39,112 bases of DNA from SICU01 sp038045445. GTDB taxonomy: Archaea > Nanobdellota > Nanobdellia > Pacearchaeales > GW2011-AR1. Below, in pieces: positions 32,803-39,112 of the stretch (position 1 is the first letter of the stretch; each line of letters starts with the position of its first letter). Where the stretch lies: contig JBBSYC010000029.1 in NCBI GenBank assembly GCA_038045445.1, forward strand, positions 1 through 39,112, written 5' to 3'. A program made the translations under genes and the position numbers. Below the pieces are notes generated by a model. That model made no database searches. It was given only the letters and a program-made list of their open reading frames with translations, and was not told the DNA's origin.

Positions 32803-33336
32803 TCATACTTTCTCAAACAAAACTCTTGTTTTGCAAGGCAACTTAGATTTAGCCATTCCTATAATTTCCCTAGCAACTTTAACAGAAGATTCAGAATCGC
32901 ATGCAATCATAAATAATTCCTGTCCACCAAGCACACGAGCAGCACGACCTTCAATAATACCAAAAGACTGTTTCATACCTGTAGAAAGTCTGTCAGCACC
33001 AGCACCAGCAGCCGCCTTGTTGTTCCTCAATATGTGGTGAGGGTGTATCTTAACCCACAAATAAAACTTTCCAAGTAGTTTGGCCTCAAGATTTTTTGTC
33101 AGAACCATACGCCCAGCTTCTATTGCAAGATCTTTTATGACCAACTGCTCATCAGATATCAGGCTCAATATAAAAGGAAACTTTCCCTCATTAAAGGCCT
33201 TCTGATTTCCCACATTATATTTTACAATTTTATTTGGAGGAACTACTTTGATGTAAGATTTGGATTTAACTTTAGAAACACGAGTATAGGGCCTGTTATG
33301 CTTTTTAGAATAGGATAGTGCTTTACGAACAGCCAT
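32803..33336 (-). CDS. rpl10e: large-subunit ribosomal protein L10e (uL16)
   Basis: 177 residues, full length for archaeal L10e. Family sequences include RPYTRVSKVKSKSYIKVVPP, FNEGKFPFILSLIS, WVKIHPHHILRNNKA and GADRLSTGMKQSFG, the loop that approaches the peptidyl-transferase region. The gene starts one base after eL33 ends, so the two form an operon. It helps position the A-site tRNA. Confidence 0.97.
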   Translation of the reverse strand: MAVRKALSYSKKHNRPYTRVSKVKSKSYIKVVPPNKIVKYNVGNQKAFNEGKFPFILSLISDEQLVIKDLAIEAGRMVLTKNLEAKLLGKFYLWVKIHPHHILRNNKAAAGAGADRLSTGMKQSFGIIEGRAARVLGGQELFMIACDSESSVKVAREIIGMAKSKLPCKTRVLFEKV

Positions 33337-33337
33337 A

Positions 33338-33592
33338 TTATTTTACCTCTACATCTGTTGTTATCGCCTGTCCAGGCAAACCAGTCTCAAATATCGCACG
33401 AACAAGACCCTTATTTCCATGAGCATCACTGACTTTTCCATTTATAACTTTTCCAGCAGTGCTTTTCCATACTACATGTTTTCCTACAAGTTTCTTTGCT
33501 TCATCTCTAGAGGACAATCCAAGGTCAAGCAAATAATGCCTTTCATGAATTCTGTGTCTGCTACGCCTGAATTGAACAACAATGCCTTTCAT
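33338..33592 (-). CDS. rpl35ae: large-subunit ribosomal protein L35Ae (eL33)
   Basis: 84 residues, usual archaeal length. Characteristic KGIVVQFRRSRHRIHERHYL start, VGKHVVWKSTAGKVINGKVS middle, and DAHGNKGLVRAIFETGLPGQ. First gene of the eL33-uL16 operon. A TATA-like TTTAAAAACC (minus strand, about 33615-33624) lies about 25 bases before the start. A two-stem-loop repeat lies 60-150 bases upstream. Confidence 0.93.
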   Translation of the reverse strand: MKGIVVQFRRSRHRIHERHYLLDLGLSSRDEAKKLVGKHVVWKSTAGKVINGKVSDAHGNKGLVRAIFETGLPGQAITTDVEVK

Positions 33593-33649
33593 GTTTTTAC
33601 ACTAGAAAATATGGTTTTTAAAGACTTCTGTTTTATCAAAAACGAATGT

Positions 33650-33742
33650 ATAGAGAATTGTGTTAATTGGGTTACATTTTAGTAAACAGTTCTCTAAAGG
33701 ATAACTGCTAACTTGTTGTGATCTAAACAACGCAGTTGCCCG
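33650..33742 (-). repeat. two-stem-loop intergenic element, copy B
   Basis: On the minus strand: GGGCAACTGC (33741-33732 region) pairs with GCAGTTATCC (33708-33699), 23-nt loop with one C-A mismatch, then TAGAGAACTG (33696-33687) pairs with CAATTCTCTA (33660-33651), 26-nt loop and one G-U pair. The outer GG/CC pairs here replace unpaired bases in copy A, which fits selection on the stem. Order, stem sequences and second-loop length match copy A at 16864-16955. It lies between a membrane protein gene and the eL33 promoter. Confidence 0.62.
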
Positions 33743-33744
33743 TA

Positions 33745-33766
33745 TTAGAAATCAGAAGATTTCTAA
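33745..33766. other. short perfect stem-loop next to copy B
   Basis: TTAGAAATC / GATTTCTAA, 9-bp stem with a 4-nt AGAA loop. It resembles the stem-loop at 4679-4700 (TTAGAAAAT / ATTTTCTAA, 4-nt loop). Possible terminator of the minus-strand gene that ends at 33789. Confidence 0.5.
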
Positions 33767-33788
33767 GCTTAAGATTGGTTTTTCAAAA

Positions 33789-34241
33789 TTAGTTACCTCT
33801 TACATTAATCCTTCTGCCTTCGTAATGACATCCAATACTAAAACCTACAAAACCTGCAAATACTAATGCCATTCCAAGTCTATAGTTCTTATCCCAATTG
33901 TTTTCTGCATCTATTACTGCCTTATAACTTGGAGTTGCTCTAATATTCTCTAATGCAGAGGCATAGGTCTCTTCCAGCTCTCTTTGTCTTTCAATTAGTT
34001 TAGAGACTTGGCCTTGAACTCCAAGAGTCTTATAAACTTCTACTGCTCTCTCTAACCCTACAATTGCGTTACGAGAATTTTCAACACCATTTTCAAGAAC
34101 TCCTTCTGCTCGTAAAATTCTATTGTCAAATTTTGGATGAATAGTAGACTCATCAAGAGACGAACAACCTCTTGTGCCAATTCCAACGCCCGCTAATAGT
34201 ATGGGAATAGAAATCCATTGAAGAATATTTCCTCTATTCAT
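33789..34241 (-). CDS. two-helix membrane protein with coiled-coil loop
   Basis: 150 residues from ATG 34241 (an earlier in-frame ATG at 34262 falls in the TATA region). N-terminal hydrophobic helix (ILQWISIPILLAGVGIGT) followed by RGCSS, a weak lipobox-like site; then about 80 residues of charged helix (VSKLIERQRELEETYASALE) and a second hydrophobic segment LGMALVFAGFVGFSIGC near the C terminus. No family recognised. Confidence 0.6.
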   Translation of the reverse strand: MNRGNILQWISIPILLAGVGIGTRGCSSLDESTIHPKFDNRILRAEGVLENGVENSRNAIVGLERAVEVYKTLGVQGQVSKLIERQRELEETYASALENIRATPSYKAVIDAENNWDKNYRLGMALVFAGFVGFSIGCHYEGRRINVRGN

Positions 34242-34352
34242 ATTTTTTAGATAAAAAATCAATATAAAAACTTATCTGCTATCCACCGAAACGAAACTTG
34301 AGGAGGGTTTCTTTGATATTCTAAGTCTTTCCATTAAATCAACCTTGAGGTC

Positions 34353-36158
34353 TTATATTATTATCTCAAAATCGCCAAGTTCTTTATGCAACGCATTCAA
34401 AACAGAGGAAGAAACCTTAACATTGGAATTCCCTTTTTTATGGGTAGTTATAGCCTTTTCAAGAGCGATGCTGTCACTAAGTTTAAAAGAGTTTTCAACT
34501 ATTTGCATTACTCTTCCAGACTCAATGAAAAAGTTACCTTCATCAGTCAAAACAAGTTCACCCTTCTTATCTCCAAAGACTACTTCCAACACTTCTTTTT
34601 CATCCATATTCAAATCTACTCTTTGAGTATAATCTAAAAGTTCTTTTATAAGCTCTATAGCATCTCTCCTTAAAGCGCCCATCTCCAACTGTGTAACTTT
34701 TCCAGATTTAACTTTAGACCTCATTGAAACAATCTCTTTGAGAGATTTAGAAAATCTCGGTTGCAATTTTCCCTTAGCAATAAGCTCTTCATTTACAGAT
34801 TTAACAAGAGCCTCAACACTTTTATCTCCAAAGATTTTTTTAAGTAAGTCAAAAACTTCAGAATAAGAACGCTCCCCATCATAAACTATTAATCTCTCTT
34901 CTAACTTCTTTCTAATCTCTTTGAGTTTTACATCATATTTTTTAGATTCAGCCAAAAGCTCATCAACTTCCTTTCCAGGAATTGATTTCAAAGTTCCATG
35001 TTCATAATCTTTATACAATTTTATTATTCTTTCAAGGAATTTCAATTCATTAACAGACATTACTTTTTCAGTGTCAACAAGAACCTTCTTGACATCCTGA
35101 ACCATATGTTTAGGAGCAGGAGGTGCATGTCCTGCAAGCATCACAAGTGCTTGTGTCGGAGTCACAACACCCCAATAAATATCAACCATTGCATCAATAA
35201 GCCTTCTAGTGACAAGAGATTCATTCTGCTCTCCATACTTCATGAACTTATCTACAGATTCTGGAGAGGGCTTAACCTTCCCCATTTGTAATAGTAATTT
35301 CCAAGGCAAGAATGTTCCTCGGTCATACATTGGAACTCCATCGCGGATGAAAGTAAACATTACAGGATTAGCATCTTTAACATTATCCCAAAAATCAGTA
35401 AGCAGATATACTTGAACATTAAGTATATTTTTAGTCCCAGATAGTGCAGTAGCCTCACGTATATAATCGTGAATCATTCCACGTAATTTTTCAAGCAATT
35501 GTAAGCGAGGCATTCTCTTTACATCAGTATCATCAATTATTACGAAAGTGTCAACATCGCTTGTCTTGTCCGCTGTTCCTCTTACAAGGCTTCCCCCAAC
35601 AACATATGAAGCAACGTATTTCTCAAATTTTCTCAAAACCAATGTCTTATGTATATTAGCAAGTCTCATGCTTCCCAACAATCCTTTGTCATGCAATGGA
35701 AAGCTAGAAGATATAGCATCTACAAATTCAAATTTGCTATCAAGACCATAATTCCACAAATCCACTTCAGTCTTAATATGTACCCACAACTCTTGTTTTG
35801 ATTCTTTAATCAATTTAAGAATTTCAGGTTTTATTTTTTTAGGAATTTCTTTGAAATGATCTTCTGGTATGAGCATGATTAAATGCATTGGTTTCTTAGC
35901 AACTTCTTCTGGAAGTAGACCTTCGTCCTCTTCAAATAATTTAAAAGTCTGTGCAGGAAGAACACTTAAAAAAGTAGTGAATGGAAATTTCTTCAAAACT
36001 TTCTTTTTAAACTCTTCAAGTTCTTCCTTTAATTTCTCGTTCTTAGCTGCTAATTCATCAGAAATCTGGGGTATCGCACCAGGAATCTTACCCGGGGAAA
36101 TATAAGCACCCGCAGAAGACATAGCATCATTCAATCCATGAGATTTCTTTTCCTGCAT
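34353..36158 (-). CDS. large nucleotidyltransferase-HEPN fusion (module 5)
   Basis: 601 residues. An N-terminal domain of about 180 residues (helical start, then FPFTTFLSVLPAQTFKLFEE and PMHLIMLIPEDHF strands), a nucleotidyltransferase with VVGGSLVRGTADKTSDVDTF (GSx10DxD, near residue 190) and the strand NVQVYLLTDFWD, a HEPN-type helical domain (LIDAMVDIYWGVVTPTQALV, PPAPKHMVQDVKK), and about 180 residues of further helix. The nucleotidyltransferase-HEPN core is a paralogue of the protein at 25221 (shared D-x-G-x-F-x-P-x-K and P-S-P-E segments). Role unknown; RNA or protein nucleotidylation is possible. Confidence 0.78.
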   Translation of the reverse strand: MQEKKSHGLNDAMSSAGAYISPGKIPGAIPQISDELAAKNEKLKEELEEFKKKVLKKFPFTTFLSVLPAQTFKLFEEDEGLLPEEVAKKPMHLIMLIPEDHFKEIPKKIKPEILKLIKESKQELWVHIKTEVDLWNYGLDSKFEFVDAISSSFPLHDKGLLGSMRLANIHKTLVLRKFEKYVASYVVGGSLVRGTADKTSDVDTFVIIDDTDVKRMPRLQLLEKLRGMIHDYIREATALSGTKNILNVQVYLLTDFWDNVKDANPVMFTFIRDGVPMYDRGTFLPWKLLLQMGKVKPSPESVDKFMKYGEQNESLVTRRLIDAMVDIYWGVVTPTQALVMLAGHAPPAPKHMVQDVKKVLVDTEKVMSVNELKFLERIIKLYKDYEHGTLKSIPGKEVDELLAESKKYDVKLKEIRKKLEERLIVYDGERSYSEVFDLLKKIFGDKSVEALVKSVNEELIAKGKLQPRFSKSLKEIVSMRSKVKSGKVTQLEMGALRRDAIELIKELLDYTQRVDLNMDEKEVLEVVFGDKKGELVLTDEGNFFIESGRVMQIVENSFKLSDSIALEKAITTHKKGNSNVKVSSSVLNALHKELGDFEIII

Positions 36159-36229
36159 ATCAATAAAATGAATTAAAGCTATTTAAGGCTTACCACAATT
36201 CTTAAAAAGACCAAATTTTCTAAGCGTTA

Positions 36230-37144
36230 ATGACAAGTTCACATACTCCTAAGGCGCAAGTAGATTATATTTATCGCGCAGACTTAAGAGCCTTTGGAGC
36301 CATAGGTTTCCAAGATGTATGGCTTAAAAGACAAGGATTAGAATCTGGAGATATTTCGCAAGCGATTTTAATGAGGACCTTTTTACGAGGAATAGATGTT
36401 ATTGGACTTACTTCAGAAGACGATAAAATGATTTCGGGCTCTCCTGAAGATAGATTCGGATTTGTTAAAAAAGGACTCGAAAGCTTATCTGATAGTTTTG
36501 ATGAACCAGAAAGAGGGGTTCTTAGAATTAGAAAGGGCGGAAAGTCAATCTACATAATAAACTGTCAAACCATGCACGATCCAAATTGGCAAGGCTTAAA
36601 ATTACATGTTATTGGGGGCAATTGTCTTCCACAAAGAGACCGTTTGAATGACGCGGTGAATTATGCAAATGACAAGGGATATATGACCTTCCTTATGAAT
36701 GTTGATGAATCAAATGGAGATAATCTGAATTTAGTTGAAAGTGTTGTTTTTAATTGCACTGGAGTCATAGGACACGATGCAAACAATGTATTTCCTGATT
36801 GGATGAGGAGTATTCCAGTTTTTGGGAAAAGATTCAAAGGCAAAGCAAGAAGCAGAAATTTGCCTGAAGAAAGTTGGATAGAAACTTTGGGAAAACCATC
36901 AATAGCTGTTTCAAGCGCCCATTGGATTCAAGAGATAGGAAGTGCAGGTATTCAATATGCTTCTGTTCCAGAAGAACATTTTTCTCTTAGAGCATTAGAA
37001 CTTAAAATAGAAGGTAAAAGATTTAGAGCGGATAGAGGTTACAATAGCCCATTAAGGGTATTGCAAACAGGTTACTTATTGAATAAATATGGAACAGACC
37101 AAGGCAGATTCAAAGGAGATAAATCAAGCTCTTATAATCAGTAA
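36230..37144 (+). CDS. PHP-like domain protein, unknown function
   Basis: 304 residues. The N terminus (YIYRADLRAFGAIGFQDVWL, then FLRGIDVIGLTSED) resembles the first strands of PHP phosphoesterase domains, where D/H residues bind metal, and a later SIAVSSAHWIQEIGS resembles the S-x-A/D-H motif. Several expected histidines are replaced, so activity is doubtful. It is divergent from the gene at 34353, with TATA-like elements for both in 36160-36215. Named by pattern only. Confidence 0.5.
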   Translation: MTSSHTPKAQVDYIYRADLRAFGAIGFQDVWLKRQGLESGDISQAILMRTFLRGIDVIGLTSEDDKMISGSPEDRFGFVKKGLESLSDSFDEPERGVLRIRKGGKSIYIINCQTMHDPNWQGLKLHVIGGNCLPQRDRLNDAVNYANDKGYMTFLMNVDESNGDNLNLVESVVFNCTGVIGHDANNVFPDWMRSIPVFGKRFKGKARSRNLPEESWIETLGKPSIAVSSAHWIQEIGSAGIQYASVPEEHFSLRALELKIEGKRFRADRGYNSPLRVLQTGYLLNKYGTDQGRFKGDKSSSYNQ

Positions 37145-37192
37145 AGAAAGATATTATAAACTATCAATTGTTAAAATTAAAAAAGGAAAAAG

Positions 37193-37735
37193 ATGCCACA
37201 AGCAGTTACACACGTTTTAATAGTTATTTTATTACTTTCAATATTCAGACATATCTATCAGAGAAAAACAAAAAAGAAATTTCCCCTCCAATACGTTTTG
37301 ATAGGAGGTTTTGCAGGAGTAATTCCAGATTTAGACATTCCAATATTTTGGATAATGTATTATTTTGGATACAGTTTAGAACAGATTCACAGAACGTTTT
37401 TACATACACTATTTGTCCCAGCATTCTTTCTAGTTCTAGCCCTAATCTCAAAATACGTGATAAAGAAAAAAGTAGGAAGAAATAAGATTTCATTAACGAT
37501 AATCTTGTTATTGTTTGCTCTGGGTAGCCTCATGCATCTTGTTCTTGATGCATCTATTGCAGGATATATTATGCCCCTATACCCATTATCTTTAGCAAAA
37601 ATAGGAACAGGATTTCCATTTACAATATTCCCAGACCACATTGCCGTATTCTTTTTGGCAACTTTAGATGGTGTTCTTTTTATCTTATGGATACTATATT
37701 TAGAAATAAAACACAAGATATCTGATTTCATATGA
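37193..37735 (+). CDS. membrane-bound metal-dependent hydrolase (YdjM/DUF457-like)
   Basis: 180 residues, at least four membrane helices. The family's metal-binding words are present in order: PQAVTHVLI (His7), GGFAGVIPDLDIP (Asp pair), HRTFLHTLF and GSLMHLVLDA. A TATA element (ATTATAAACT) lies about 40 bases and an AGGAAAAAG purine run just before the ATG. First gene of an operon; the next gene overlaps by ATGA. Confidence 0.85.
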   Translation: MPQAVTHVLIVILLLSIFRHIYQRKTKKKFPLQYVLIGGFAGVIPDLDIPIFWIMYYFGYSLEQIHRTFLHTLFVPAFFLVLALISKYVIKKKVGRNKISLTIILLLFALGSLMHLVLDASIAGYIMPLYPLSLAKIGTGFPFTIFPDHIAVFFLATLDGVLFILWILYLEIKHKISDFI

Positions 37736-38760
37736 AAAAAGGATTTGATGCCAGAAAATATGAAATATTGCAAGGGAAGGCAATAACTAAAAGACTGGAT
37801 AGGAATAAGAGAATATATCTAGAAGTTGGTGGAAAACTACTTGTTGATAATCATGCATCAAGGGTTTTACCTGGATATAACAAAAAAGCAAAGCAGAATA
37901 TATTAAGAAATTTGAGTAAAAAAGAAGCCATATACTGTTTTAATGCAAAAAAATTGGAAGAAAATAATTTATTATCCAATGGGGAGCCCAACTACAAATT
38001 AAGAATATTAAAAGATTTAGAAAAAATAAAAAAAGAGGGAATAATAAACAAACATGTTGTTGTGACTAGATATTTAGGACAAAAAAAAGCTCAAAATTTC
38101 TTGGAAGAACTGGAGAAACTTGGGAAGAAAGTTTACTTTCATAATGAAATAAAAAATTATGCCAAAAACCTAAATGAGACTTTAATGGGATATAAAAAAC
38201 AACCATATATTCCAGTGCAAGAAAAAATAATTATTGTGACTGGTCCCGCAAGCGGTTCTGGAAAAATGGCAGTCATAATGAGTCAGTTGAATCATGAATA
38301 TCAAAATGGCATAAAAGCTACATATTCAAAATATGAAACTTTCCCCATAAAGGACTTGCTACCTAATCATCCAATTAATTTGGCTTACGAAGCTGCAACT
38401 GCCGACTTGCAAGATATAAATATGATAGACCCATATCACAAGAGATATTACGGCTTAAATAAAACAAATTATAACAGAGATATAGAAAATTATGCAATAC
38501 TGCAAAAAATAATAAAAAAGATAACTCATAAAAAGTATCCCTTTGATTATAAATCTCCTACGGATATGGGAATTAATACTGCTGGACAATGTATTATTGA
38601 TGAAGATGTATGCATAAAGGCTTCTATAAAAGAAATTAACAGAAGAAATATTTTTTATAAAAATCAATATAAAATTGGAAAAGAAACAAAAGATACTGTA
38701 ATTAGAATGAATGAAATAATAAAATGTCTCGACTCATGGAAAAAGAACGCGAAGAAATAG
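37732..38760 (+). CDS. DUF1846 (UPF0371) family protein, C-terminally short
   Basis: 342 residues. The family features are clear: GFDARKYEILQ start, YLEVGGKLLVDNHASRVLPG, VVVTRYLGQKKAQNFLEEL, then a phosphate-loop-like VTGPASGSGKMAVIMSQLNH, KYETFPIKDL, NLAYEAATADLQDINMIDPY and YKSPTDMGINTAGQCIIDED. Typical members have about 490-500 residues; the last about 150 are missing although the frame ends cleanly. Structure-based work places the family near nucleotide-binding proteins, but its reaction is unknown. Translationally coupled to the membrane hydrolase and overlapping the next gene. Confidence 0.88.
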   Translation: MKKGFDARKYEILQGKAITKRLDRNKRIYLEVGGKLLVDNHASRVLPGYNKKAKQNILRNLSKKEAIYCFNAKKLEENNLLSNGEPNYKLRILKDLEKIKKEGIINKHVVVTRYLGQKKAQNFLEELEKLGKKVYFHNEIKNYAKNLNETLMGYKKQPYIPVQEKIIIVTGPASGSGKMAVIMSQLNHEYQNGIKATYSKYETFPIKDLLPNHPINLAYEAATADLQDINMIDPYHKRYYGLNKTNYNRDIENYAILQKIIKKITHKKYPFDYKSPTDMGINTAGQCIIDEDVCIKASIKEINRRNIFYKNQYKIGKETKDTVIRMNEIIKCLDSWKKNAKK

Positions 38761-38867
38761 ACCCAAACTATGTCTGTGAAGCATGTGGTAAAACCCTTGA
38801 AGAATTGAAGTGTAAGTTAATATGTAAAAGATGCGGATATTTTAGGTCTTGCTCGGATTTGTTCTAA
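38724..38867 (+). CDS. 47-residue zinc-ribbon mini-protein
   Basis: Two CxxC knuckles, CEAC (residues 18-21) and CKRC (34-37), plus CGYFRSCSDLF, form a small treble-clef or zinc-ribbon; this compact form recurs as a stand-alone mini-protein in many prokaryotes. The ATG at 38724 lies inside the DUF1846 gene (37-base overlap); a second Met at 38736 is possible. Its end overlaps the convergent partial gene at 38817. Likely nucleic-acid or protein binding. Confidence 0.75.
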   Translation: MSRLMEKEREEIDPNYVCEACGKTLEELKCKLICKRCGYFRSCSDLF

Positions 38868-39112
38868 CTCTAATTCGTCAAGAATCCCTAACAACCTCTT
38901 CAATTCCTCAGGCATACTTGGTTCTTCACCAGAAGTCTCTTCATAAGGATACTTTGCATCAATAATCCCTTCAATTCGTGTTTGACCATCATCATCTATT
39001 TCAAAATCATCGCTAGTAATACCCTCTGTTGTTTCTCCAAGAGCTTCAATATATTTCCGAGAGTGACCTCTCTTAAGGAGGCTAATAACGTTTAGTAATA
39101 ATAGCCTCCCAA
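38817..39112 (-). CDS. 5'-truncated gene running off the right edge
   Basis: A minus-strand frame is open from the window edge to TAA at 38817, about 98 codons: NVISLLKRGHSRKYIEALGE, then acidic DDFEIDDDGQTRIEGIIDAK, YPYEETSGEEPSMPEELKRL and a helical LGILDELELEQIRA. It reads as a real protein. Its 3' end overlaps the zinc-ribbon gene by 51 bases. No family recognised. Confidence 0.6.
   Translation of the reverse strand, partial: GRLLLLNVISLLKRGHSRKYIEALGETTEGITSDDFEIDDDGQTRIEGIIDAKYPYEETSGEEPSMPEELKRLLGILDELELEQIRARPKISASFTY

Overview
The window is AT-rich chromosomal DNA from an archaeon, most likely a small-genome DPANN lineage of the Woesearchaeota/Pacearchaeota kind; this placement is an inference from protein families, not a phylogeny. 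Archaeal hallmarks are ribosomal proteins eL33 (L35Ae) and uL16 (L10e), an archaeal-type ThrRS with its special N-terminal domain, an archaeal-type GluRS, a class III signal-peptide pilin, and TATA boxes of the (A)TTTATATA type placed 20-30 bases before start codons. Many genes look leaderless. Clear GGTGA-type ribosome sites are seen at only a few genes. No tRNA, rRNA, CRISPR array or complete insertion sequence was found.

Layout. 1-2.3 kb holds a gene tail, a small membrane protein, a winged-helix nucleotidyltransferase/HEPN pair (module 1) and a cysteine desulfurase fragment. 2.4-4.6 kb holds a small unknown gene, exonuclease III and a second HEPN/nucleotidyltransferase pair whose HEPN gene is frameshifted. 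4.6-4.8 kb is a cluster of stem-loops. 4.8-9 kb has a membrane thioredoxin-like protein, lemA, a third nucleotidyltransferase/HEPN pair, two exported or membrane proteins and htpX, so the usual LemA-HtpX association is split by module 3. 9-13 kb has an unknown gene, a HAD phosphatase, a large receptor-like protein with an apparently degenerate cyclase-type cytoplasmic domain, and an anchored papain-like hydrolase. 13-20 kb has thrS, a sigma-70 region 2-like protein, unknown genes, a CYTH protein, a pilin, a decayed gltX tail and intact gltX.

20-27 kb is a block of unknown but well-formed genes: a TIM-barrel protein with a large helical insertion, a HELIH peptidase, a disordered protein, a 543-residue helical protein, and a fused nucleotidyltransferase-HEPN protein. 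27-34 kb has PEP synthase, a DHH phosphoesterase, a PD-(D/E)XK-like nuclease and the eL33-uL16 ribosomal operon. 34-39 kb has a second fused nucleotidyltransferase-HEPN protein, a PHP-like protein, a membrane hydrolase, a short DUF1846 protein and a zinc-ribbon mini-protein.

The most interesting signals are: (1) five nucleotidyltransferase/HEPN modules in 36 kb, three with palindromic promoter operators, two of which share the core ACATAAYATTATGT; (2) a two-stem-loop intergenic element present twice in opposite orientation with conserved stems and an identical 26-nt second loop length; (3) a stem-loop array with a predicted three-way junction at 4.6-4.75 kb; (4) a bacterial-type sigma region 2 fold in an archaeal genome.
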